From positions 1-64,000 of the forward strand of contig CAZYAZ010000006.1 in NCBI GenBank assembly GCA_964646205.1: a stretch of DNA of 64,000 nt, read 5' to 3'. This document shows positions 17,111-25,375 of this stretch, one piece after another. The position numbers and the translations under genes were made by a program. The notes under the pieces are model-generated. The model was not told the origin of the DNA. It saw only the letters and a list, made by a program, of their open reading frames with translations, and made no database searches. Source of the DNA: UBA8437 sp964646205. Lineage in GTDB: Bacteria > Planctomycetota > Planctomycetia > Planctomycetales > Planctomycetaceae. Numbering within the stretch: position 1 is the first letter of the stretch; each line of letters begins with the position of its first letter.

Positions 17111-17572
17111 CGGTGAACTCCTTCTCCTTCGCGACCGTCCTGGTTCCGGCTTCGAGGTGGCCTTGTGGAGCCTCAACGAGTCCGGGGCGACGCATGGAGA
17201 TATTTTTAGTTTGTCGTTTGGCAACTTACGATTCTGTTTACCGGCATCAACACGCGATGCCGTGTAACGCTCATCGTCGAATTGACCACCGTGTGCCGAG
17301 TCTCGAACCATCAAATTCCGCTCACGTGTCCGAGGCTCTGCCCGGATGTACCGTCTGTGACGGCGGTACCGGTTGTTCATCGTGTTGGTCGCAGCTTGTT
17401 GCCAGAGGTGGCGAGGCTGGCTAACTTGAGTGGAACGCACATGTGGCGGGCCAATTCGTAGAATTGACCAAATGGGTCGTCCGTCTGGGCGAACTGCAAA
17501 AAGCCTTCCACCGCGATCGGCACTCGACTCCGATTTCATCAGCCCGGTTTGAATTCTCAGGGACCCGTCACG
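17111..17572. other. 462-bp divergent intergenic region between csrA and the CstA gene
   Basis: No reading frame with coding character and no RNA gene is visible. An AT-rich island at about 17203-17245 in otherwise GC-rich DNA is the likeliest place for csrA promoter elements. A TTGACC at 17464-17469 could be a -35 for the permease gene, but no matching -10 is evident. Both promoters must lie in this stretch. Confidence 0.5.
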
Positions 17573-19429
17573 ATGCTGACGCTGTTGATCGCTGTCGGGG
17601 CGTTTGTTGGCTACCTGGTGGCCTACCACACCTACGGCCGCTGGTTGTCGCGGAAGATTTTCAAGCTCGACGCCGATGCGGTTGTGCCCAGCCACGAGTT
17701 GCGGGATGACGTGGATTTCGTGCCGACAAAGAAGGAAGTGATTTTCGGGCATCACTTCACGAGTATTGCCGGCACCGGCCCGATTGTCGGACCGGCCATT
17801 GCTGTCTTCTGGGGTTGGTTGCCGGCATTGGTGTGGGTCCTGGTCGGGTCAATTTTCTTCGGTGCCGTGCACGATTTCGGTGCGCTGGTGGTATCGCTCC
17901 GCAACCGTGGACAGACTGTCGGGGAGGTGGCCGGACGGTTGATCAACAAGCGGGCGCGGCTGTTGTTCTTGTTGATACTGTTCTTTGCGTTGACGATCGT
18001 GTTGGCCATCTTCGGCCTGGTCATTGCGTCGATCTTCAAGTCCTACCCCGAATCGGTGATCTCGGTCTGGATTGAGATTCCGATCGCGGTGGCTATCGGA
18101 TTTTGGGTCTACCGCAAGCGTGGTGGCCTGTTGCTGCCATCGCTGGTTGCCCTGGCCTTGCTCTACGCGGGAATCTACGTCGGCGTCTATCACTTCAAGT
18201 TCACGTTTGACGCGGTCGGGCTGGACGTGTCCAACCCGATCATCACCTGGACAGTCATCCTGATGGGTTACTGCTTCGTGGCCTCGGTTCTCCCCGTCTG
18301 GACCCTGTTGCAGCCACGCGATTACATCAACAGCCACCAGTTGATCGTGGCGCTGGGATTGCTGGGCCTGGGCCTGGTCGTGGCGTCTGTCACCGGCCAG
18401 GTCGATCTGGTCGCCAGTGCTCCGGCGGTGGCGGCCACCGCCCCGGTGGGTGCTCCACCGATCTGGCCGTTTCTGTTCATCACCATCGCCTGCGGGGCGA
18501 TCAGCGGTTTCCATTGCCTGGTCAGCAGCGGCACCAGCAGCAAGCAGTTGACCTGTGAAACAGACGCCCAGTTTGTGGGGTACGGCTCGATGCTGCTCGA
18601 GGGTGGCCTGGCGGTGATTGTCATCCTGGCCTGTTGTGCGGGTGTGGGGATGGGTGTCGAGAACGGTGGAGACACGCTGACGGGGCTGGCGGCCTGGCAA
18701 ACCAAGTACGACGCCTCGGGAGACTGGGCCAAGTTCGGCTTGTCCCAGAAGGTGGGAGCCTTCGTTGATGGGGGGGCCAACTTTGTCAGTTCCCTGGGCA
18801 TCGCCAGGGAACTTGCCGTGGGAATCATCGCCGTGCTGGTCGCCAGTTTTGCCGCCACCACGCTGGACACCGCGACGCGGCTGCAGCGATACGTCATCCA
18901 GGAACTCGGATCCACGTTGCGGATCGCGCCGCTGACGAACAAGTACACCGCCACTGCTGTTGCCGTCGTCCTGGGCGCCGCGATGGCGACGATCCCCGCA
19001 CCGGGGAAACCCATGGGGACCGGTGGCCTGATCCTTTGGCCACTGTTCGGGGCCACCAATCAGTTGCTGGCCGGGCTGGCCTTGATGGTGATCGTGTTCT
19101 ATCTCTGGCGACGCAACATCAACATCTGGTTCGCGTTGATTCCGATGTTGATCATGCTGGCCATGCCCGCATGGGCCCTGTGCTGGCAGTTGTTCAATTC
19201 CGGCACGGGCTGGGCTCTTCCGATCCTGGCGATGGCCACCGGCCGTGAGCCCTGGGCCTGGTCGAACACCCACTTGCTGTTCACCATCGGCCTGGCCACG
19301 CTCGGCTTACAGGTCTGGATGGTCATCGAGGGCCTGTTGCTCTGGCCACGGGCTCGTGGCGTTCTCGAGGAAGCCTTGCCGGCACTTGGTACCCACCACG
19401 ACACAGTTGCTGCTAAAACGAGTCCCTGA
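17573..19429 (+). CDS. Carbon starvation protein CstA family permease
   Basis: 618 residues from the ATG at 17573; a TTG at 17549 would add eight residues. CstA-family proteins are multi-spanning inner-membrane transporters linked to peptide or pyruvate uptake. Features seen: YHTYGRWLSRKIF at the N-terminus, the conserved block KKEVIFGHHFTSIAGTGPIVGPAIAVFWGW, the GTSSKQL segment, FAATTLDTATRLQRYVIQEL, and about 15 hydrophobic segments. Substrate cannot be told from sequence. The gene opposite is csrA, and in E. coli cstA is a known CsrA target, which makes the pairing of interest. A ThuA-like gene follows after 24 bp. Confidence 0.92.
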   Translation: MLTLLIAVGAFVGYLVAYHTYGRWLSRKIFKLDADAVVPSHELRDDVDFVPTKKEVIFGHHFTSIAGTGPIVGPAIAVFWGWLPALVWVLVGSIFFGAVHDFGALVVSLRNRGQTVGEVAGRLINKRARLLFLLILFFALTIVLAIFGLVIASIFKSYPESVISVWIEIPIAVAIGFWVYRKRGGLLLPSLVALALLYAGIYVGVYHFKFTFDAVGLDVSNPIITWTVILMGYCFVASVLPVWTLLQPRDYINSHQLIVALGLLGLGLVVASVTGQVDLVASAPAVAATAPVGAPPIWPFLFITIACGAISGFHCLVSSGTSSKQLTCETDAQFVGYGSMLLEGGLAVIVILACCAGVGMGVENGGDTLTGLAAWQTKYDASGDWAKFGLSQKVGAFVDGGANFVSSLGIARELAVGIIAVLVASFAATTLDTATRLQRYVIQELGSTLRIAPLTNKYTATAVAVVLGAAMATIPAPGKPMGTGGLILWPLFGATNQLLAGLALMVIVFYLWRRNINIWFALIPMLIMLAMPAWALCWQLFNSGTGWALPILAMATGREPWAWSNTHLLFTIGLATLGLQVWMVIEGLLLWPRARGVLEEALPALGTHHDTVAAKTSP

Positions 19430-19453
19430 TCACCTGGCACCAGGAGAGACACC

Positions 19454-20335
19454 ATGAGAAAATTGACACTGGCCCTGCTCGCCGTCGTGACCCTGATGGT
19501 GACCGATGCGTCTGCCGCCGAGAAACTGAAGTTGCTGATCGTCGATGGTCAGAACAACCACAACTGGAAGTCGACCACCCCGGTATTGAAGTCGTTCCTC
19601 GAGAAGTCAGGACGGTTCACCGTCACGGTGGCCACCTCGCCGGGCCGCAACGGCAAAGATGCCGACTGGGCCAAGTTCCGTCCGAATTTTGCAGCCGCCG
19701 ACGTGGTGTTGTCGAATTACAACGGTCAGTTGTGGCCCAAGCCGGTGCAGACGTCACTGGAGAAATACATCGCCGGGGGTGGGGGACTTGTGATTGTCCA
19801 CGCGGCCAACAACGCGTTTCCCGGTTGGGGTGAATGGAACAAGATGATCGGCCTGGGCTGGCGAGGTGCCGGCTACGGCGCGCGGGTCACAGTCAATGGT
19901 GCGGGCAAAGTGGTCCGGACGGTCAAGGGGCAGGGTCCAGGAGCCAGCCATGGTCCGCAGCACGCGTTTTCGGTCGTCGTACGGGATCGCCGACATCCGG
20001 TGATGGCTGGAATTCCGGCCGAGTGGATGCACTTCAGGGATGAGTTGTATCACGGCCAACGTGGTCCGGCCCTGAACATGCACATCCTGGCGACGGCATT
20101 CTCGGCCAAGGCCAAACGGGGTACCGGGACACACGAGCCAATGGTCTGGTGGATTCCCTACGGCAAGGGAAAGGTTTTCACCACCGTGATGGGCCATGCC
20201 GACTACTCGATGAAGTGCGTCGGTTTCCAGACGATCGTCTCGCGTGGAGCCGAATGGTCGGCCACCGGCAAGGTGACCGTGTCGGTGCCCAAGTCGTTCC
20301 CGTCGGCGGGGAAGACCAGCGTGGCCGGCGAATGA
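19454..20335 (+). CDS. Secreted ThuA-like domain protein
   Basis: 293 residues with a signal peptide (LALLAVVTLMVTDASA). The body is a ThuA-like (trehalose-utilisation) domain of class-I glutamine-amidotransferase fold: KLLIVDGQNNHNWKSTTPVLKSFLE, then GGGLVIVHAANNAFPGW and a terminal GHADYSMKCVGFQTIVSRGAEW. The family is abundant in planctomycetes, often secreted, and thought to act on sugars, but its reaction is not established. Shine-Dalgarno GGAGAG is 7-8 bases before the ATG. It lies 24 bp after the CstA-type gene and is probably co-transcribed; a hairpin at 20342-20379 closes the unit. Confidence 0.86.
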   Translation: MRKLTLALLAVVTLMVTDASAAEKLKLLIVDGQNNHNWKSTTPVLKSFLEKSGRFTVTVATSPGRNGKDADWAKFRPNFAAADVVLSNYNGQLWPKPVQTSLEKYIAGGGGLVIVHAANNAFPGWGEWNKMIGLGWRGAGYGARVTVNGAGKVVRTVKGQGPGASHGPQHAFSVVVRDRRHPVMAGIPAEWMHFRDELYHGQRGPALNMHILATAFSAKAKRGTGTHEPMVWWIPYGKGKVFTTVMGHADYSMKCVGFQTIVSRGAEWSATGKVTVSVPKSFPSAGKTSVAGE

Positions 20336-20341
20336 GCCATT

Positions 20342-20379
20342 GGGGACGGGCGCGCCGCTAGTGCGGGAAACCCGTCCCC
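20342..20379. terminator. Hairpin between convergent genes, probable bidirectional terminator
   Basis: GGGGACGGG (20342-20350) pairs perfectly with CCCGTCCCC (20371-20379) around a 20-base loop. It sits between the ends of the ThuA-like gene (plus, stop 20335) and the small lipoprotein gene (minus, stop 20413). There is no clear T-run on either side. Confidence 0.6.
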
Positions 20380-20412
20380 GGGCTGTCGCTTCGGGATCGC
20401 TTCACCCGCCGC

Positions 20413-20685
20413 CTAGCGGAAGGTGGGCAGTGACTCGATGACCACCGGTGTGGTGGCAACCGGGGTTGGCAGGACGGTGACCGGTGTTGCCACCGGGACG
20501 CCTGGCATGGTGTTGAACCCGGTGGCCGGTACCGGTGCCGGTGTCGGCATCATTTGCGTGGGCTGGCCGGGGGGGCATCCCAGGGGGAAGCCGGTTCCGC
20601 CGGCCCCGTAATAGGGCATGCAGTAGCAGCCGGTCATTGTGCCGATCAGGGCCAGGCCCAGCAGTAGACTCGCAGTCCGTTTCAT
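20413..20685 (-). CDS. Small Pro/Thr/Val-rich putative lipoprotein
   Basis: 90 residues from the ATG at 20685. A short signal peptide (MKRTASLLLGLALIGTMTGC) ends in a cysteine in lipobox-like context, with Met rather than Leu/Val at -3. The mature part starts CYCMPYYGAGG and is dominated by repeated Pro/Val/Thr (VATPVTVLPTPVATTPVV), with no recognisable domain. Low-complexity lipoproteins of this kind are frequent in planctomycetes. AAAGGA lies about nine bases before the ATG. Frame extension upstream to 20895 is rejected because it lacks the signal peptide. Function unknown. Confidence 0.68.
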   Translation of the reverse strand: MKRTASLLLGLALIGTMTGCYCMPYYGAGGTGFPLGCPPGQPTQMMPTPAPVPATGFNTMPGVPVATPVTVLPTPVATTPVVIESLPTFR

Positions 20686-21003
20686 CGGGGGGCATCCTTT
20701 CCGAACAGTCCGAAGCGATGGAATGTGTCGAGAGTGTCTGGTAATCGTGACGGGAAATGTGCTTGAGACGGTGTGGTTCCGGTCGGCAACCGTCGGGGAC
20801 GGACCGATCAGGGGGGGGAGTCTGCGGGAGTGAAGACACGAGTGTGAGAGCCGTGAGAGCGGCGGGACGATAGGACGTGCGGGATTGAGCGTCAAGAGGT
20901 GTTTGGGTGCGATTCAGGACAGAGGGAAACCGCCGCGGTGAGTGTTCCCGTTTGTCCCCTGCGCTCGCTCACCTCGGGGAGCCCACCTATAATTTTCTGC
21001 ACC

Positions 21004-21591
21004 ATGCAGATCGTCCATTACCCTCACCCATCGCTCCGCTGGAAATCGCAACCGATCCAGAGCATCAGCGAATCGTTGCGCCGGGTGGTCCGCGAGATGT
21101 TCGAGTTGATGTACGAGGCCAAGGGGATTGGGTTGGCAGCCAACCAGGTCGCGTTGCCCTTCCGCTTCTTCATCATCAACGTCAGTGGTGATTCCGACCT
21201 GTCGGACCAGGAACACGTGTTTCTCAACCCGGAAATCTCCAACCAGTCCGGGTTGGTCGAGGGCGAGGAGGGATGCCTGAGCGTGCCCCAACTCTATGGC
21301 CAGGTGAAGCGGTTCGAGACAATCACGGTGGAGGCCTACGACCTGGATGGCCAGGGTTTCGCCATGGATCTCGACGAACTGCCAGCCCGCGTGGTGCAGC
21401 ACGAGACCGATCACCTGGATGGTGTGATGTTCTTCGATCGGATGGCCGACACCGACCTGCAGGCGATACAGCCACAGATCGATGAATTCGTGACGGTGTT
21501 TCGACACGACCAATCGACCGGCGCGGGTGTGTCCGACGAGGAGTTGACCGAACAACTCAAGAACCTGGAACGAGACGGACTCGGAGGTTGA
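21004..21591 (+). CDS. def: Peptide deformylase
   Basis: 195 residues. Removes the N-formyl group from new proteins, using a metal ion (Fe2+ or Zn2+). All three signature motifs are present: GIGLAANQV (41-49), EGCLSVP with metal-ligand Cys91, and QHETDHLDG with ligands His133 and His137 and catalytic Glu134. The ATG at 21004 gives the family's standard N-terminus (MQIVHYPHPSLR); a longer reading from 20899 lacks similarity. fmt follows after one base, giving the classical def-fmt pair for adding and removing formyl groups. Confidence 0.96.
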   Translation: MQIVHYPHPSLRWKSQPIQSISESLRRVVREMFELMYEAKGIGLAANQVALPFRFFIINVSGDSDLSDQEHVFLNPEISNQSGLVEGEEGCLSVPQLYGQVKRFETITVEAYDLDGQGFAMDLDELPARVVQHETDHLDGVMFFDRMADTDLQAIQPQIDEFVTVFRHDQSTGAGVSDEELTEQLKNLERDGLGG

Positions 21592-21592
21592 G

Positions 21593-22576
21593 GTGGCGTT
21601 GAAGCTACTTCTGATGGGAACCGGCGAGTTTGCCTGTCCCACGTTCACCGCGTTGCTGGACGGCCCTCACCAGGTTGTCGGGCTGGTCACCCAGCCGGAT
21701 CGCAGCGGTGCCGGCCAACATGATCACCGCCATCCGCTCGAGTCGCTCAAGGTGACCTGTGGCGAGCGAGACATCCCGGTGATGCAGCCACGGAAGGTGA
21801 ACGATCCCGAATCGATCGCCACGATTTCGGCACTGTCGCCGGACCTGGCCGTCGTGGCCGCCTACGGCCAGATCCTGCGTCCGGAGTTGATCGAGGTGCC
21901 TCGGCTCGGAACTATCAATCTGCACGCGTCGTTGTTGCCGCGTCACCGTGGTGCCACACCGATCCACCACGCGATCCTCTCGGGTGACACCCGGACCGGG
22001 GTCAGCGTGTTCCAGATTGAACCGGCTGTCGACACCGGACCGGTGCTGGGGATGGTCCAGGCCGACATCGGGCCCGGTGAGACGACAGGAGAATTGCACG
22101 ACCGGCTGGCTGAACTCGCCGTCGGTGTGTCGCTGGTCGTGATCGACGAACTGGACGCGGGAACCACGACGCGGCTGAAGCAGGATGACGCGCAGGCCAC
22201 CCGTGCTCCTCGGTTGACGAAGTCGGATGCCGAGATTGACTGGTCGGTCGACGTGGTGGCGATCGACCGGCACATCCGGGCGATGTTGCCCTGGCCCAAT
22301 CCATTCACGTTCTTGCACTCCGATGATCAAGAGCCACGTCGGTTGATCATCCAGGAGGTGGAAACGGGCCCGGCGTGTCCTGGAGTGAGCCCCGGTGAGG
22401 TTGTGGTTGGCGAGGGAATCGAGGGCCTGGTGGTCGGGTGTGGGGATGGCACCGTGCGGGTGCTGCGGTTGCAGCCGGAAGGTCGTCGTTCGATGGATTG
22501 CGAGGCGTTTCTCAGGGGAAGTGGTCGACTCGAGGGTGCTCACCTGGGCCCGATTGACGGATCTCGGTCGGACTGA
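21593..22576 (+). CDS. fmt: Methionyl-tRNA formyltransferase
   Basis: 327 residues. Transfers a formyl group from 10-formyl-tetrahydrofolate to initiator Met-tRNA. The formyl-transferase catalytic residues are in place: Asn109, His111 (INLHASLLPRHRG) and Asp147 (VDTGPVLG). The C-terminal OB-like domain binding tRNA follows from about residue 205. The GTG start at 21593 is one base after the def TGA, and GGAGG at 21583-21587 serves as its Shine-Dalgarno inside def, consistent with coupled translation. Confidence 0.95.
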   Translation: MALKLLLMGTGEFACPTFTALLDGPHQVVGLVTQPDRSGAGQHDHRHPLESLKVTCGERDIPVMQPRKVNDPESIATISALSPDLAVVAAYGQILRPELIEVPRLGTINLHASLLPRHRGATPIHHAILSGDTRTGVSVFQIEPAVDTGPVLGMVQADIGPGETTGELHDRLAELAVGVSLVVIDELDAGTTTRLKQDDAQATRAPRLTKSDAEIDWSVDVVAIDRHIRAMLPWPNPFTFLHSDDQEPRRLIIQEVETGPACPGVSPGEVVVGEGIEGLVVGCGDGTVRVLRLQPEGRRSMDCEAFLRGSGRLEGAHLGPIDGSRSD

Positions 22577-22666
22577 ACCCGTCTTGCCCGGTCGTGGTCT
22601 TTCTGGGACTATCCGCGGCCCTTGGCCGGTCGGTTCCGTCCCTCCTTTTCATCAATTTCTCTCAGC

Positions 22667-23056
22667 ATGCGCCGACTCACGACGCTCCTTTTTGGTATGG
22701 CACTGGGTGGTGGCCTGGTCTTCTCGGCCCACCATTACCACCTGGTCCGCACCGGCAAGCAGTTTCTGCTGATTCCCAAGATCGGTGTGTCCCTGGTCGA
22801 TCCGTACGTGGACGTTCGTGATTGGCACCTGGATGACTGGGAGGAACACCCCGAATTGCTGGCAGCGATGAGGGACCATGGCCACGGCGACCTGTTGCCC
22901 GAGACCCGTTCGGGTGACGTGCGGTCCGAGCGACCCGCAGCGACCTCCGAAGACGATTCCAGTGACCACCTCGACGTGGTCCCCAGGCAATTGTTTCCCC
23001 GCGGACTGATTCCGCGAAGTGGAGCAAACCTTCCGGATGCGACCCGACGCAACTGA
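22667..23056 (+). CDS. Small membrane-anchored protein of unknown function
   Basis: 129 residues from the ATG at 22667, which is followed directly by Arg-Arg and one hydrophobic segment (LTTLLFGMALGGGLVFSA), either an uncleaved anchor or a signal peptide. After it comes a short conserved-looking stretch (RTGKQFLLIPKIGVSLVDPYVDVRDW) and then a charged, probably disordered tail. I recognise no family. It sits 90 bp after fmt and 38 bp before the kinase/protease fusion on the same strand, so it is likely co-transcribed with both. Confidence 0.68.
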   Translation: MRRLTTLLFGMALGGGLVFSAHHYHLVRTGKQFLLIPKIGVSLVDPYVDVRDWHLDDWEEHPELLAAMRDHGHGDLLPETRSGDVRSERPAATSEDDSSDHLDVVPRQLFPRGLIPRSGANLPDATRRN

Positions 23057-23094
23057 TTTCTCATTTCCCGTTCCCGGCACCCTGTCCTTCAACG

Positions 23095-25329
23095 ATGTCT
23101 CTCACCAGCGACTCGAATCGTCCCGGCAGACTCCAGCGAACCGGTGGTCCGGGATTCGCCTGGGACGTCAAGCCGTCGATGAACGAAGAGTTGTTCGAAG
23201 CGGCCCTGTCGGGGGATCCCGGGGCGTTGCCGTTGGACCGCTGGCAGGAGGAGGGGCGTCTCGAGGTGGTCAAGACCGGTCGGCATCGAACGGTGTATCG
23301 ACTGGCAGTTCCCGGAGCCGGGTCCGACACGACCGTCTACATCAAGCGGTACCGTGCCGCGGACTGGAAGGCCCGGTGGCGTCGCCGAATCCGTGGTGCG
23401 ACGGCTCGACGTGAATACAAATCGATGCTCGCGGTGGCTGACCTGGGAATCCCCCTGGCCGAGGTGGTCGCGGTGGGTGGACCGCTGGGTCCGGGACACA
23501 ACCGGGACAGCTGGCTGCTGACCGTCGGGGTCAAGGACAGCAGGCCGCTGGATGAACTGCTGGGAGACCTGGAATCGGGTTTGAGCCCCGTCGAGCGGCG
23601 GCAGATGGTTGGCCAGGCGGCCGAGATCATTGCCCGGCTGCATGATGGGGGTCTCTGGCATCGCGACCTGCACACGGGCAATTTTCTGGTGCAACAGTGC
23701 GAAGGGGCTCCGCCGCGACTGCTGTTGATCGACCTGTATCCGGTTGTCAGCCGGAAACCCACGACAGCCAGGCGGTTGGATGCGCTGGCCCGGCTTGCCG
23801 CGTCATTGGGTTCGAGCGTGACGCCGTCTGAGCGTTGGTTGTTTCTTGAGAGATACCTCGGGGCGAGTGAACAAGTTGAGAACAACGGCCGCCAACGGCG
23901 GAACTGGGCGGCCGCCTGGCGGCCCCTGTTTTGTCGTCATCGCGAGAGCACATGGCGTCGGCTGGACCGGCACTGGTCACGCGGCAACCGTCGCTTGTTG
24001 ATTGCCGATTCCGACCGGGCCGCGTGTCGCGGTCTCGCATTTCTTGGTCGACGGCAACTGGAACATCTCCGGGATCGGTTTGCAGCCGTACCGGCTCCCG
24101 AGGGAACCAGCGTGCCGCTGGCCACCGGGAGTGGTGCGGTGATGACACGTGTGCTGCGGTTCGATCGCTCGGTCGAGGGCGAGTCGGCTCGCGAGGCCTG
24201 GGAACTGGGCCACGCACTGTGGCGGCGCGGCCTGCCGGTCGCCCGTCCATGGCTGTTTGTCGAAACGGATTGCCATGGCGTGTTGGCCGTGCCCGTGCCC
24301 GAGCAGGCGGTGCCGTTGACCGATTGGTCGGATCGCTCGTTGATCGAGCGAGACATTGACCTGTTGCTGGGGCGAATTTCCCGGGCTGGAGTGTCTGTCG
24401 ATGACATCGGTAGTGACCAGTTGCTGGTCGATCCGGACAATCCCGAGCGGCCCCTGCTGTTGCTGCCGACCTGGACGGGCAAGTCCTCCAGCACCCGGAC
24501 GGGATCAAATGGGTTGCGAGCGGCGGTCTGGTTGTTGGCGGCGTCCCTGTTGACGACCGGATGCCTGGCGAAGTCACCACCGGCTGCCGAAGCCCCCGTG
24601 CGGCACTCGGTCCGTTCCGAGCGGTTCACCCTGCTCAGTGATGTGCCGCTCAGAAAGGACCATTGGCTGATTGCCGACCTGGAGCGGCTCGAACGCGAGA
24701 TTGTCGAGGGACTCTCATTGCCAGAACCATCGCGGGACGTGGTGGTACACGTGTTTGCGAGTCGACGCGAGTACGAGTCGTTTATCTCCAGTTCCTATCC
24801 CGAGTTGCCCAATCGACGGGCCTATTTCCTGGGGACTCCCAAGCGGCTGGCCGTCTACACTTTCTGGGGGGATCGAATCCAGGAGGATCTCCGCCATGAG
24901 TTCACTCATGGGATCCTCCACTCGTCGCTCAAGCGGGTGCCGTTGTGGCTGGACGAGGGGTTGGCCGAGTACTTTGAAGTCGTGGGCCCCAAGCCGGGCG
25001 GGATCAATACCGAGTACGCCGATCGATTGGCCGCTGCGATTGCCAATGGTTGGCGGCCGGATCTCGATCGCCTGGAACAACTGGAACATGTCGCCGACAT
25101 GCAACGGGTGGATTACGAGCAGGCCTGGGCCTGGGTGCATTTTTTACGGCACGGGCATCCGCGGGGTCCGGAGGTGTTGCGAGGTTACCTGGGCAAGCTG
25201 GGCAAACGTCCGTTCGTGGGTCTGCTGGGCGAAAAGATTCGCGAAGCAATCCCGGATGCGGATCAACGACTCGTCGCATACATCACGGGATTGCCCACCC
25301 TGGCCTTGCCGCCGGTCGCGCAGAATTGA
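23095..25329 (+). CDS. Kinase / pseudokinase / membrane-linked HExxH metalloprotease fusion
   Basis: 744 residues in one frame. Residues 80-250 are a Kdo/WaaP-type lipopolysaccharide kinase-like domain: Lys84 (YIKRY), catalytic loop HRDLHTGN (189-196) and metal-binding Asp213 (LIDLYP). Residues 300-460 look like a second, degenerate kinase of the same type (ARPWLFVE, VDDIGSDQLLVD), with His and Asn of the loop replaced and the late metal Asp lost. A hydrophobic segment ending LLTTGC (475-490, lipobox-like) follows. Residues 500-744 are a zinc peptidase of the MA/gluzincin type: HEFTH (601-605) and LDEGLAEY (Glu621 as third ligand). The halves would lie on opposite sides of the membrane. In other organisms these parts are expected as separate genes; a lost stop codon or internal initiation at TTG 24514 are alternatives. 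Confidence 0.82.
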   Translation: MSLTSDSNRPGRLQRTGGPGFAWDVKPSMNEELFEAALSGDPGALPLDRWQEEGRLEVVKTGRHRTVYRLAVPGAGSDTTVYIKRYRAADWKARWRRRIRGATARREYKSMLAVADLGIPLAEVVAVGGPLGPGHNRDSWLLTVGVKDSRPLDELLGDLESGLSPVERRQMVGQAAEIIARLHDGGLWHRDLHTGNFLVQQCEGAPPRLLLIDLYPVVSRKPTTARRLDALARLAASLGSSVTPSERWLFLERYLGASEQVENNGRQRRNWAAAWRPLFCRHRESTWRRLDRHWSRGNRRLLIADSDRAACRGLAFLGRRQLEHLRDRFAAVPAPEGTSVPLATGSGAVMTRVLRFDRSVEGESAREAWELGHALWRRGLPVARPWLFVETDCHGVLAVPVPEQAVPLTDWSDRSLIERDIDLLLGRISRAGVSVDDIGSDQLLVDPDNPERPLLLLPTWTGKSSSTRTGSNGLRAAVWLLAASLLTTGCLAKSPPAAEAPVRHSVRSERFTLLSDVPLRKDHWLIADLERLEREIVEGLSLPEPSRDVVVHVFASRREYESFISSSYPELPNRRAYFLGTPKRLAVYTFWGDRIQEDLRHEFTHGILHSSLKRVPLWLDEGLAEYFEVVGPKPGGINTEYADRLAAAIANGWRPDLDRLEQLEHVADMQRVDYEQAWAWVHFLRHGHPRGPEVLRGYLGKLGKRPFVGLLGEKIREAIPDADQRLVAYITGLPTLALPPVAQN

Positions 25330-25375
25330 GGCCACCGGCGGCAGTCTTTCCCCGGAGAGTTCGCCGTGGTTCTGG

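Noticed and set aside
17330..17430. Possible tRNA-like folding region upstream of the CstA gene
   Set aside because: Some short stems can be drawn, but there is no cloverleaf, no T-loop consensus and no 3' acceptor match.
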